Origin: Planctomycetaceae bacterium
GTDB taxonomy: Bacteria; Planctomycetota; Planctomycetia; Pirellulales; Pirellulaceae
DNA length: 43,785 nucleotides
Direction of reading: 5' to 3'
Assembly: GCA_003233175.1 (NCBI GenBank)
Contig: QIKY01000145.1
Span: forward strand, 1-43,785
Part shown: positions 26,722 to 34,812 of the stretch, in pieces
How the letters are laid out: the number at the start of each line of letters is the position of its first letter
Numbering within the stretch: the stretch's first letter is position 1
Made by a program: the position numbers and the translations under genes
The notes under the pieces: generated by a model
Seen by the model: the letters and a program-made list of their open reading frames with translations, nothing else
Database searches by the model: none
What the model was told of the DNA's origin: nothing

Positions 26722-28083
26722 TCAGGCGCCCAGAAACGGCGTGGGAACGAGGAAAGGATGCTGTTCAAACAGGCTCCAGGCGCCGTACCACGTGAAATAC
26801 ATTGTAAAGTAGACGATAAATGCGTAAACCGTGATTATCGGCAATGCGGCTAAACGCGCCGTCCAGCGGAAAAACGCATGGCGGGGCAATTCCCGTTTTT
26901 TCGCGCGAGAAAGCGACCAGCCCGTCAGCATGCGCGCCGGAAAAATAAAACCCACGAAAAACAGGCTGGGAATCCAGGTGATTTCACTCGGCGGCACTTC
27001 AATTTTCAACAGATAAAGCGGCAACGCGAACGACAGCGTGACCAACAGCGCGAACCAAAAAGCGACCGGCGCCCGGCGGAACATGCGCCGCACCTCGCCC
27101 ACTTCAAAAAAGGCCGTGAAGCGATTCTCCGCCGCGAAGTGGGCTTGCAGGAACGGCAAATAAAGCAGCACGGCGGCGAACAGCACGCCGCCCACGAACC
27201 CTACAGCCGCGCCGCCGGCGTCGGGAATGGAATGGGCCACCGCGAGCAGAGTGATGGGCAAAAACAGCCAAGTCACGGCGCCGGCGAACCCTCGGGCGCC
27301 AAGCCAAAAAAAGTATGGAATACGCAGGCTCTCGGCAAAATTCCAGGTGGCGTCGCTGGCGTTGGAGAGCACTTCCCGCATCCGCGGCAGGCTCCGCAAC
27401 AACTTGAGCGGCGCTGGCCAGAGGAAATGCCGGAAGCGTCCGCCGCGAAGCCACGCCCAACAGATATGGCCCACGATGAGAATCGTCGAAACGACCAACG
27501 CCATACGCCAATTGCGGCTCACCGCGCTGCCCGGCGATATCAACTCCGCCGAATACCAAAGATCGGAAATCAAACGCAAAGGCAGTAACCATAGCCAGGC
27601 GCCAAATATGAAACTGCCGATGCGCGCCGCTCGGCGAATGCCGAAAAAGCCATCTCGCAAACGACCGCCGCGCGTGATGCGGCCGCTCACTTCGAGCAAG
27701 TACCCCAAACTGATGAACTGCACGATGGGAATGGTCGCCAATACGGCCAACCCCAAAAACAGGCTCATCAAGCCGAACAGCCACTCGAAACAAGAGCCCA
27801 GAAAATAGACCACGCGGCGAATCCAACCGCGGCGGGGCGCTTCGGCAACGGACGCCTCTGGTATTCCAGACACGTCGACCAATTCGGCCACTTGCAGATT
27901 TTGCTCTTCTTGTTGCTGCTCCCCTTGTATCTGTTCTACTGAGGGTTGCTGTGCTTTCGGGGCCAAGGCGGCGGCGACAATGCGAACCGGGGGAATTTCC
28001 TGGTTCGTCAACTCCGCCTCGTCCGGGTTTGATTTGCTAGAGGTAGACGACGCCGATTGGGGCGACAAGAATGGATCAGACAT
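26722..28083 (-). CDS. Multi-pass membrane protein, possibly DUF4013-like
   Basis: 453 residues, with GGGGAG just upstream of the ATG. The first ~95 residues are hydrophilic, Gln/Glu/Ser-rich and probably disordered and cytoplasmic. The rest has about seven or eight hydrophobic helices, including LFGLMSLFLGLAVLATIPIV, GSFIFGAWLWLLPLRLI, VVSTILIVGHICWAWL, VGFVGGVLFAAVLLYLPFLQ and a C-terminal VYAFIVYFTMYF. The sequence SLGYLLEVSGRITRGGRLRDG is reminiscent of DUF4013 proteins, a family of unknown function; that label is tentative. It is the first gene of the minus-strand group with the CtpA-type protease and eboE, and diverges from the DUF1549 gene. Confidence 0.75.
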   Translation of the reverse strand: MSDPFLSPQSASSTSSKSNPDEAELTNQEIPPVRIVAAALAPKAQQPSVEQIQGEQQQEEQNLQVAELVDVSGIPEASVAEAPRRGWIRRVVYFLGSCFEWLFGLMSLFLGLAVLATIPIVQFISLGYLLEVSGRITRGGRLRDGFFGIRRAARIGSFIFGAWLWLLPLRLISDLWYSAELISPGSAVSRNWRMALVVSTILIVGHICWAWLRGGRFRHFLWPAPLKLLRSLPRMREVLSNASDATWNFAESLRIPYFFWLGARGFAGAVTWLFLPITLLAVAHSIPDAGGAAVGFVGGVLFAAVLLYLPFLQAHFAAENRFTAFFEVGEVRRMFRRAPVAFWFALLVTLSFALPLYLLKIEVPPSEITWIPSLFFVGFIFPARMLTGWSLSRAKKRELPRHAFFRWTARLAALPIITVYAFIVYFTMYFTWYGAWSLFEQHPFLVPTPFLGA

Positions 28084-28138
28084 GGTTGCTCTCCCCTCGC
28101 AAGAGGTGGTTGGATGTCTTGGCTTTGAAACCGCGTTC

Positions 28139-28211
28139 TGAAACCGGGGGAAGCCCTTTCGGGTAACGCCTTACAGAGGTTGATACCGCCCGAAGGCTTG
28201 GGTTGGTTTCA
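28139..28211. repeat. Imperfect inverted repeat before the DUF1549 gene
   Basis: Left arm 28139-28163 (TGAAACC, then AAGCCCTTTCGGG) and right arm 28189-28211 (CCCGAAGGCTT, then GGTTTCA), with a ~25-base loop. It ends 28 bases before the ATG at 28239, so it would lie in the leader or overlap the promoter. Confidence 0.6.
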
Positions 28212-28238
28212 AAAATGACAGATTATAAAGGAGCGATC

Positions 28239-29888
28239 ATGTGGGCTAAACGCGCATTGTTCTTTGGCGTTTCGATTCTCGGCCTGAGTTTCATGGTCGC
28301 GACGTTGCTCAGCGGTTCGCCGGCGCCGCGAGAAGAGGCGCCGCGAGAAGCAACGCCATTATCGCCCGGAGAGGCCGGTATTCACGAAATCGCCTCGATG
28401 GTCGACCAACAATTTGCGGCCAAGTGGGCTAAGTTGGAAATGCAGGCCGCCGCCCCCGCCGACGATTTAACCATCATGCGCAGGCTTTCGTTGGGGCTCA
28501 CTGGGTCCGTGCCTTCGTTGGAGGAGATTCGAGCCTTTGAAGCCGCCAACGCACACGACCCCACGCAGTGGCGGCTCTCTCGACTATTTGAAGATCGTCG
28601 CTTCTCCGACTACCTCGCCGAACGCCTGGCGCGGGCGTACGTGGGCACCGAGGACGGGCCGTTTATATTATTTCGCCGCCACCGGTTCGTGACTTGGCTC
28701 AGTGATCGACTCCAAGAGAATCAGCCGTACGACGTTATCGTGCGTTCCCTGATTGCCGACGCCGGCCTCTGGACCGACACTCCCGCCGTTAATTTTCTCA
28801 GTGTCACGATCGACCAAGACGCCGAACAGGATGAAGACAAACGCCCCGACGAAATCCGGCTGGCCGGCCGCACCACGCGCGCCTTTCTTGGCATGCGGCT
28901 CGACTGCGTGCAATGCCACGACGACCAATTCGGCGATCACTGGAAGCAAACGCATTTCCATGAGTTGGCCGCCTTCTACGGACACGCCCAGTCGTCGCTC
29001 ATGGGCATCAGCGACACCTTGGAGCAAGACTACAAATACCAATATCTCCGCGCCGAAACGGAGGAAGTGGTCGCGCCCAACGTGCCGTTCGAAGCGGAAC
29101 TCCTGCCCGAGGAAACCGAAGGCGTTACCCAACGGCAACGTCTGGCTGCCTGGGTCACGCACAAGGAGAACAAACCGTTCGCGCGGGCGATGGTGAATCG
29201 AATGTGGGCCATTATGTTTGGGCAGCCGCTGGTGCAACCGATCGACGATTTGCCGCTGGAAGGCCCTTTCCCTCCCGGCTTGGAAACCCTCGCCGCCGAC
29301 TTCGCCGAACACGACTTCAACCTCCAACGTTTAATAAGAACCATCGCCGCGACGCGCGTCTACCAACTCGACAGCCGCGCCGATTTTGAAGCTACTATTC
29401 AGCATGAAGATCAATGGGCCGTCTTTCCGTTAACGCGTTTGCGGCCGGAGCAGGTGGCCGGCGCCATGATGCAGTCGTCGACGTTGCGAACGGCGAACGC
29501 GCGGTCGCATGTCGTGTTTCGCATCATCACTTTCTTCCAGCAGAATAATTTTGTCCAACGCTACGGAGACACCGGCGAAGACGAATTCGAGGATCGGGGA
29601 GGCACCATTCCCCAACGCCTGCTGATGCTCAACGGCAATCTGATTAAGGAACGCACCAAAAACACGTTCATGGCGAACGCCGCTTCTCGCATATCGGCCT
29701 TGGCGCCCGATGATCCAACCGCCATTGAAATGGTTTACCTGACCGTGCTCACGCGCCGGCCCGTTGAAGAAGAATCGGCCTATTTCGCCAAAAAACTCGC
29801 CGGTCTTCGAAAAAACCGGCGCGCCCAAGCCATGGAAGACATCGCCTGGACGTTACTCAACTCCACCGAGTTTTCCTGGAATCATTAA
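28239..29888 (+). CDS. DUF1549/DUF1553 protein
   Basis: 550 residues from ATG 28239, with AGGAG five bases upstream; the frame extends to a TTG at 28203 without support. One N-terminal hydrophobic helix (residues 6-24) suggests a membrane anchor or uncleaved signal. The DUF1549 part has DLTIMRRLSLGLTGSVPS and RAFLGMRLDCVQCHDDQFGD, where Cys223, Cys226 and His227 form the family's conserved CxxCH. The DUF1553 part follows with NKPFARAMVNRMWAIMFGQPL and LRPEQVAGAMMQSS. Planctomycete genomes hold many such genes, almost always directly before a DUF1501 gene, as here (39 bases apart); the pair's role is unknown. No separate cytochrome c domain is seen. Confidence 0.9.
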   Translation: MWAKRALFFGVSILGLSFMVATLLSGSPAPREEAPREATPLSPGEAGIHEIASMVDQQFAAKWAKLEMQAAAPADDLTIMRRLSLGLTGSVPSLEEIRAFEAANAHDPTQWRLSRLFEDRRFSDYLAERLARAYVGTEDGPFILFRRHRFVTWLSDRLQENQPYDVIVRSLIADAGLWTDTPAVNFLSVTIDQDAEQDEDKRPDEIRLAGRTTRAFLGMRLDCVQCHDDQFGDHWKQTHFHELAAFYGHAQSSLMGISDTLEQDYKYQYLRAETEEVVAPNVPFEAELLPEETEGVTQRQRLAAWVTHKENKPFARAMVNRMWAIMFGQPLVQPIDDLPLEGPFPPGLETLAADFAEHDFNLQRLIRTIAATRVYQLDSRADFEATIQHEDQWAVFPLTRLRPEQVAGAMMQSSTLRTANARSHVVFRIITFFQQNNFVQRYGDTGEDEFEDRGGTIPQRLLMLNGNLIKERTKNTFMANAASRISALAPDDPTAIEMVYLTVLTRRPVEEESAYFAKKLAGLRKNRRAQAMEDIAWTLLNSTEFSWNH

Positions 29889-29927
29889 CTCAGCGGTAGC
29901 ATGTGTTTTTAACGGCAGGACAAAATC

Positions 29928-31253
29928 ATGAATCCCTTAGATCTTGAAGCAGCCGCTTGTGGCGGAGCGACCCATTTCAATCGTCGCACTATTTTGAAAG
30001 CGGGCCTTGCCGGCCTCGGTTGGCTCACGCCCGTGGCGCATTGCCTGGCTCGCCAGGCGGAGCAAGATCGGTCGGGGAAGCCGGCGCAGTCGGTCATTCT
30101 GCTGTGGCTCCAAGGCGGACCAAGCCAATTGGAAACCTTCGACCCGCACCCCGGCAAGAATATTGCCGGAGACACCAAGGCAATCAACACTGCCTTGAAG
30201 GGCGTCCAATTCGCCGAGGGCATGGAGCAAACGGCCGAGCAATTGAGTTCGTTCACCTTGGTGCGAAACATGGTCAGCCGGGAAGGCGATCATGAACGAG
30301 CGACCTACAACATGAAAACCGGCTTTCGCCCCGACCCCACGCTGGTGTATCCGTCGATTGGCGCGGTGTTGTGCCACAACTTGTCGAAGGAAGGCGTGGA
30401 AATTCCACGGCACATTTCCATCTCACCGGGGCAGTGGCCCGGCCGCGGCGGGTACCTAGGCGACCAATACGACGCTTTCAAAACGAACGACCCCTCCTCG
30501 CCGATTCCCGATGTCACGGCCCGCGTGCCGGAAGAACGATTCCAACGTCGCTTGAAAGATGTCGATTTCGTCGAACGCGCCTTCGCCAAAGGCCGTTTGA
30601 AAGATCTGGAAAAACGCAAAACGCTGCAAAGCACCACCATCGGCCGCGCTGTGAAGATGATGTCGTCCGACCAACTCAAGGCGTTCGATGTTTCTCAAGA
30701 GTCGGAGAGCGTGCGCGAGGCGTTCGGCGATTCGCCCTTCGGGCGAGGCTGTTTGGCAGCTGCGAGGCTGGTGGAAGTGGGCGTGCGGTGCGTCGAAGTG
30801 AACCTAAACGGTTGGGATTCTCACATCAACAACCATGCCACCCAGGGCGCTCGCGTTGCGACGCTCGACCCCGCCTTCGCAGCCCTGATTCGCATCTTGA
30901 AAGAGCGAGAGCTGTTTGAACGCACGATTGTGGTTTGCGCCGGCGAATTCGGCCGAACTCCCAGCATTAACCCCGGCGCTGGTCGCGACCATTGGCCCCA
31001 CGGCTTCAGTATCGCCCTGGCGGGAGGCCGTTTTCGACAAGGGTATGTCCACGGCGGCACCAGCCCCGAAGGTGAAAAAATCGAACATCCTGAAGAAAAT
31101 CAAATCGAACCGGGAAAGGGCATTGCGGTGGCGAATATCCACGCCACGATCCTACACGCTCTGGGCATCGACTTTGAACAAGAGTTGATCACGCCGGTCG
31201 GCCGCCCGATGTCGATCAGCAAGGGCCACGTGGTTCACGAGTTGCTTGCTTAG
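29928..31253 (+). CDS. DUF1501 protein, partner of the DUF1549 gene
   Basis: 441 residues, with GGCAGGAC upstream of the ATG. The N-terminus has a Tat-like NRRTILKAGLAGLG (residues 18-31). Family motifs are LLWLQGGPSQLETFDPHPG, GDHERATYNMKTGF, VNLNGWDSHINNH, VVCAGEFGRTP and GRDHWPHGFSIALAGG. It ends 5 bases from the convergent DUF1080 gene, so the two transcripts must overlap or stop within coding sequence. With the preceding DUF1549 gene it forms the usual two-gene unit. Confidence 0.9.
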   Translation: MNPLDLEAAACGGATHFNRRTILKAGLAGLGWLTPVAHCLARQAEQDRSGKPAQSVILLWLQGGPSQLETFDPHPGKNIAGDTKAINTALKGVQFAEGMEQTAEQLSSFTLVRNMVSREGDHERATYNMKTGFRPDPTLVYPSIGAVLCHNLSKEGVEIPRHISISPGQWPGRGGYLGDQYDAFKTNDPSSPIPDVTARVPEERFQRRLKDVDFVERAFAKGRLKDLEKRKTLQSTTIGRAVKMMSSDQLKAFDVSQESESVREAFGDSPFGRGCLAAARLVEVGVRCVEVNLNGWDSHINNHATQGARVATLDPAFAALIRILKERELFERTIVVCAGEFGRTPSINPGAGRDHWPHGFSIALAGGRFRQGYVHGGTSPEGEKIEHPEENQIEPGKGIAVANIHATILHALGIDFEQELITPVGRPMSISKGHVVHELLA

Positions 31254-31258
31254 GACCG

Positions 31259-32047
31259 TCAAAGCTCCAGGAGGCGAATGTTTTTGTACCACACGCGCTG
31301 GCCGTGGTCTTGAAAACCGAGGTAGCCGCGCCGGGCGAAGTTTTTTACCGCGATCGGTTTCCCCTTGATTTTGAACTTGTGCTTTTGGCCATCGGGACAC
31401 ACCCCCGGTTGGTCGAAGTCGTCGCAGTTGAGCGTGCTGACAACCCGCCCGTTCACTTTCACCTGAATGTTCGGCCCCTGGCAACGAATCTCAATGGCAT
31501 TCCATTCGCCCGCCGGTTTGCCCATGTTTTTCGTCGGCGCCGCGAGGTCGTAGATGGCGCCCATGTCGTGCTTGCTGAGGCCGGCGCCGCTCATCACCTG
31601 AACTTCAAAACCGGTGTGGACCGGGTTTTTTTTGTCGCTCACGCGGAAAAAGATGCCCGAATTACAATGTTCCGCTTCCCAGCGGACGTCGCACCGAAGC
31701 ACGAAGTCGGCGAAGAGGTCGTCGTGCAAAACCAGATACCCGCCCGACTTATAAGGCACTAACGAACCTTGGTCGACCGGCGTCGCGATCTTCTTCCCAT
31801 TGTTGCAACGCCATCCGGTGTGGTCGCGGCCATTAAACAGCAGCCGCCAGCCGTCTTTCTTCTCTTTCGAGGTGAGTACGTTGTCGGCGACAGTGGTTTT
31901 TTCGTCGGCAGAGGCATTGTCGGCAGAGGCATCGTCGGCAGAGGCATCGTCGGCAGAGGCATCGTCGGCGGCAGAGACATTGCCAACTGTAATAACCCCG
32001 GAAAACACAATGGCCGCCCCAAGAAAAATCGTTCTGAGCACTATCAT
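31259..32047 (-). CDS. DUF1080 (3-keto-disaccharide hydrolase-like) protein
   Basis: 262 residues; GAGGAG precedes the ATG. A signal peptide (residues 1-26, ending GNVSAAD) is followed by four 5-residue repeats of the type DASAD encoded by a 15-bp tandem repeat, then the DUF1080 domain, a concanavalin/glucanase-like beta-sandwich. Its signatures are DGWRLLFNGRDHTGWR, CDVRWEAEHCNSGIFFRV, GFEVQVMSG, GEWNAIEIRCQGPNIQVKVNG and RRGYLGFQDHG. Some family members cleave 3-keto-glycosides; many are only presumed to bind carbohydrate. Predicted location is periplasmic or lipid-facing. Convergent with the DUF1501 gene. Confidence 0.88.
   Translation of the reverse strand: MIVLRTIFLGAAIVFSGVITVGNVSAADDASADDASADDASADNASADEKTTVADNVLTSKEKKDGWRLLFNGRDHTGWRCNNGKKIATPVDQGSLVPYKSGGYLVLHDDLFADFVLRCDVRWEAEHCNSGIFFRVSDKKNPVHTGFEVQVMSGAGLSKHDMGAIYDLAAPTKNMGKPAGEWNAIEIRCQGPNIQVKVNGRVVSTLNCDDFDQPGVCPDGQKHKFKIKGKPIAVKNFARRGYLGFQDHGQRVWYKNIRLLEL
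31904..31963. repeat. 15-bp tandem repeat (four units) encoding DASAD
   Basis: Units start at 31904, 31919, 31934 and 31949; three read GTCGGCAGAGGCATC and the first ends in ATT (giving Asn instead of Asp). A degenerate fifth unit follows to 31978. Near-perfect unit identity suggests recent expansion by slippage. Confidence 0.95.
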
Positions 32048-32237
32048 TGAAAGCTCCTCAAGCGTGAAATTCGTGACCCTATGAAAAGCTTATTCTAGCT
32101 CCGCATCAACCAACAAACAGCGCCCGAACCGGATAGCGCCGCCTTTTCTATTTCCGGCCTTGGGAGCAATCCCGATTATACATGCCGAAGTTGAAAACGG
32201 TCCTGCGGGACTTCGCGATGCGCGGTAGAATGGAAGC

Positions 32238-33434
32238 ATGTTTCCAAACTACAAAAATCGAAGGCCGTTAGGCCTGGGTTTTCCGCAGCCGCGCCGTTTG
32301 TGGGCGGTGTGGGCGCTGCTGGTCTGGGCCGCTGCATCGAACGCGAGTGCGATGGAGCACGTGGCTTTCGAACGAGACGGCGCCACGCTTCAACTTGAGG
32401 GCCGCGCGGTGGTGGAAAGTCAAGATGGCGGGCTGTTGTTCATGACCCGCGACGCCGTGCTCTGGGCGGTGCAGGCGGATGAAATCACCCGCCGAACCAA
32501 CGACCAGGCGCCGTTCTCCTATTTTGATCGCGACGAAACCGCCGCCGCCGCCTTGCGAGAATTGCCGGACGGCTTTCGCGTGCATCGCACCTCGCATTAC
32601 ATTATCTGTTACAACACCTCCAGGGCGTATGCACAATGGTGCGGGGCGCTCTACGAACGGTTGTATCGGGGCTTCTCCAATTATTGGAAACGACGAAATT
32701 TTCGTCTTCACGATCCTGAAATGCCGTTAGTGGCCTTCGTGTTCGCCGATAAAGCGTCGTACGCCCGCTACGCCCGCACCGAGTTGGGGGAAACCGGCGC
32801 CGGCGCGATCATTGGCTACTACAGCCTCAAGACGAACCGGGTCAATATGTACGACCTAACCGGCGTCGACGGCTTGCGTTCGCGAAGCAACTCCGGTAGT
32901 TCCACGGCCCATATTAATCGGGTGTTGTCGCGGCCAGAGGCGGCGAGCACCGTGGCCACCATTGTGCATGAAGCCACGCACCAATTGGCGTTCAACTGTG
33001 GGCTGCACCAGCGCTACGCCGACATTCCCATCTGGCTGAGCGAGGGCATGGCCGTTTTTTTTGAAACCCCCGACCTCTCGAGTTCAAAGGGCTGGCGCAC
33101 GATTGGCGGCGTGAACCGGCAGAGGCTGCTGCGTTTTCGTCAATACTTGCGCACCCGACCCGCCGATTCCCTGGAAACGCTGCTCCGCGACACCACCCGT
33201 TTCCACAATGGTGAAACCGCGCTCGACGCCTACGCCGAAGCCTGGGCGTTGAACTACTTTTTGATCCAACGGCATCGCCAGGCGTTTGTCGGCTACCTGC
33301 ACGATTTAGCACAAAAAAAACCGGTTTTTCAAGATCAGCCCGATGTGCGTTTGGCCGAATTTCGCCATGCCTTCGGCCAAGACCTGCAATCGCTCGACCG
33401 CGACTTCATACGGTTCATGCGCGGCGTGAATTGA
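32238..33434 (+). CDS. DUF1570 putative zinc metallopeptidase
   Basis: 398 residues. The N-terminal hydrophobic segment (22-38, ending NASAME) looks like a signal peptide. Residues ~110-390 form a gluzincin-like domain: the zinc motif HEATH at 244-248 and the downstream WLSEGMAVFFE with Glu259 as the likely third ligand. The region before it, FRVHRTSHYIICYNTSR with VAFVFADKASYARYA, is typical of DUF1570. Substrates of the family are unknown. The gene is divergent from the DUF1080 gene and overlaps the open frame of the next gene, whose real start is probably 75 bases further on. Confidence 0.85.
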   Translation: MFPNYKNRRPLGLGFPQPRRLWAVWALLVWAAASNASAMEHVAFERDGATLQLEGRAVVESQDGGLLFMTRDAVLWAVQADEITRRTNDQAPFSYFDRDETAAAALRELPDGFRVHRTSHYIICYNTSRAYAQWCGALYERLYRGFSNYWKRRNFRLHDPEMPLVAFVFADKASYARYARTELGETGAGAIIGYYSLKTNRVNMYDLTGVDGLRSRSNSGSSTAHINRVLSRPEAASTVATIVHEATHQLAFNCGLHQRYADIPIWLSEGMAVFFETPDLSSSKGWRTIGGVNRQRLLRFRQYLRTRPADSLETLLRDTTRFHNGETALDAYAEAWALNYFLIQRHRQAFVGYLHDLAQKKPVFQDQPDVRLAEFRHAFGQDLQSLDRDFIRFMRGVN

Positions 33435-33508
33435 CAGCGGCGCGCCACATACGGCTTGTTACGCGGCTCCGCTACAAAACCAAAACCCATCACTCCACGC
33501 GCCCAGCA

Positions 33509-34393
33509 ATGACCGAAACAAAGAAAACCATGAAAGTGGCCGGCGTTCAGATGGATGTCGCCTTTGCCGACGTGTCCGCCAATTTGGCCCGCATCGAGAA
33601 TTTCATTCAGGAAGCGTCGGGGCAGGGCGCCGAGCTGATCGTCTTCCCCGAATGCGCGCTGACCGGTTATTGCTATACGAGTTTGGAGGAGGCGCTGCCG
33701 CAAGCGGAGCCTATTCCCGGACCGAGCGTGCGGCGGTTGGTCGATGTTTGCCGTCATACCAACAGCCACGCGGTGGTGGGCATGTTGGAGCGGGTTGGTT
33801 CGCAACTCTTCAACGCCTGCGTGTTGGTCGGTCCGGCGGGCGTGGTGGGTGGCTATCGGAAGGTGCATTTGCCGGGCTTGGGGGTCGATCATTTTGCCAC
33901 GCCGGGCGATCGTCCGTTTCAAGTGTGGGAGGCCAACGGCGTGCGGCTGGGTATGAACATTTGTTACGACGGCGCCTTTCCCGAAGGCTCGCGCGTGATG
34001 ACATTGGCTGGCGCCGATTTGATCGTGCTGCCCACGAATTGGCCCACCGCAGCGGAATCGTTCGCACGCCATGCGATCAACACCCGGGCGATGGAGAACC
34101 ACGTCTATTATATGTCGGTCGACCGCGTGGGTGAGGAACGCGGTTATCGGTTTATCGGCATGAGCAAAATCTGCGACCCCACCGGCGAAACTATCGTGCT
34201 GGCCGGCTCCGACGAAGAAACCATTCTCTACGCCGAGATCGACCCCGCCTGGGCGCGGCGGAAACGGCAGGTCAGGATTCCAGGTCTCCACGAAATCGAC
34301 CGCATAGCCGACCGCCGGCCGGAAATGTACGGCCCGATTAGCCAGCCCTCCGCCTTCCCGGAAAAAGCACCCGCCGACACGCCCGCCGATTGA
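33509..34393 (+). CDS. Carbon-nitrogen hydrolase (nitrilase superfamily)
   Basis: 294 residues from ATG 33509. The catalytic triad of the superfamily is intact: Glu48 (VFPECALTGY), Lys118 (YRKVHLPG) and Cys152 (NICYDGAFPE). These enzymes hydrolyse C-N bonds of amides, carbamoyl compounds or nitriles in the cytoplasm; N-carbamoyl or omega-amide substrates are as likely as nitriles. The start is uncertain: the frame is open from 33431, and a second ATG is at 33530, with no strong Shine-Dalgarno at any. The last ~20 residues are a Pro/Ala-rich tail. Possibly cotranscribed with the DUF1570 gene. Confidence 0.88.
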   Translation: MTETKKTMKVAGVQMDVAFADVSANLARIENFIQEASGQGAELIVFPECALTGYCYTSLEEALPQAEPIPGPSVRRLVDVCRHTNSHAVVGMLERVGSQLFNACVLVGPAGVVGGYRKVHLPGLGVDHFATPGDRPFQVWEANGVRLGMNICYDGAFPEGSRVMTLAGADLIVLPTNWPTAAESFARHAINTRAMENHVYYMSVDRVGEERGYRFIGMSKICDPTGETIVLAGSDEETILYAEIDPAWARRKRQVRIPGLHEIDRIADRRPEMYGPISQPSAFPEKAPADTPAD

Positions 34394-34514
34394 CGGCCGT
34401 GGCGAAACCCGGCGTGGAATTTCTCGAAAATTTTGCGCACCAATGGCCGCCGCTCTTCGTAGTAAAGAGTAGAGAGGTTAAGACCTTGGCTCTGTTGGGG
34501 AAAGGAGGAGTATC

Positions 34515-34724
34515 ATGGCTACCACCTTTAAAACGGGAACCCCCGGAAAGTGGTGGGGAGGTGAAAAACACACACTCACCGAAGAAGAGCAACTCCGGCA
34601 TGATCGCTGGATCGCGGTCGCGACAGTGGTCGGAATGGCCGTTCTGATTGCTCTGCTGGCGTGGCTGGCAAGCTTTGGCGGCGGCGCTTCGCAGTTCAGC
34701 GACCCTTGGCCGATGATGCCGTAA
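34515..34724 (+). CDS. 69-residue single-span membrane protein, unknown
   Basis: ATG 34515 is preceded by AAAGGAGGAG, one of the strongest ribosome binding sites in the window, which supports a real gene. The N-terminal 30 residues are polar and charged (TLTEEEQLRHDRW), then one membrane helix (about 33-54, AVATVVGMAVLIALLAWLA), then a short Gly/Pro-rich end (FSDPWPMMP). A type II-like single-pass topology is likely. No family is recognised. It is convergent with the OstA-like gene. Confidence 0.7.
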   Translation: MATTFKTGTPGKWWGGEKHTLTEEEQLRHDRWIAVATVVGMAVLIALLAWLASFGGGASQFSDPWPMMP

Positions 34725-34731
34725 ATAGTGG

Positions 34732-34783
34732 CGGGATGCGGCCAGGGCCGCGCCGTTGGAAGGCGCGCCTTGGCTCGCATCCG
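34732..34783. terminator. Strong hairpin between convergent genes
   Basis: GGATGCG (34734-34740) pairs with CGCATCC (34776-34782), and the inner GGCCGCGCC pairs imperfectly with GGCGCGCC. It has no T-run on either side, so it may be a repetitive palindrome or a barrier between convergent transcripts rather than a classical terminator. The inner CCGCGCCGTTGGA resembles the end of the element at 40544-40613. Confidence 0.4.
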
Positions 34784-34812
34784 AAGAACACGGAAAAGTT
34801 ATTGAGCAGCCG

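Noticed and set aside
27104-27826. 240-codon frame inside the membrane-protein gene on the same strand
   Set aside because: Alternative frame of a real gene, with implausible Arg/Ala-rich composition.
28900-28930. CxxCH motif as a cytochrome c heme site
   Set aside because: The motif is a conserved part of DUF1549 proteins, and there is no surrounding cytochrome domain.
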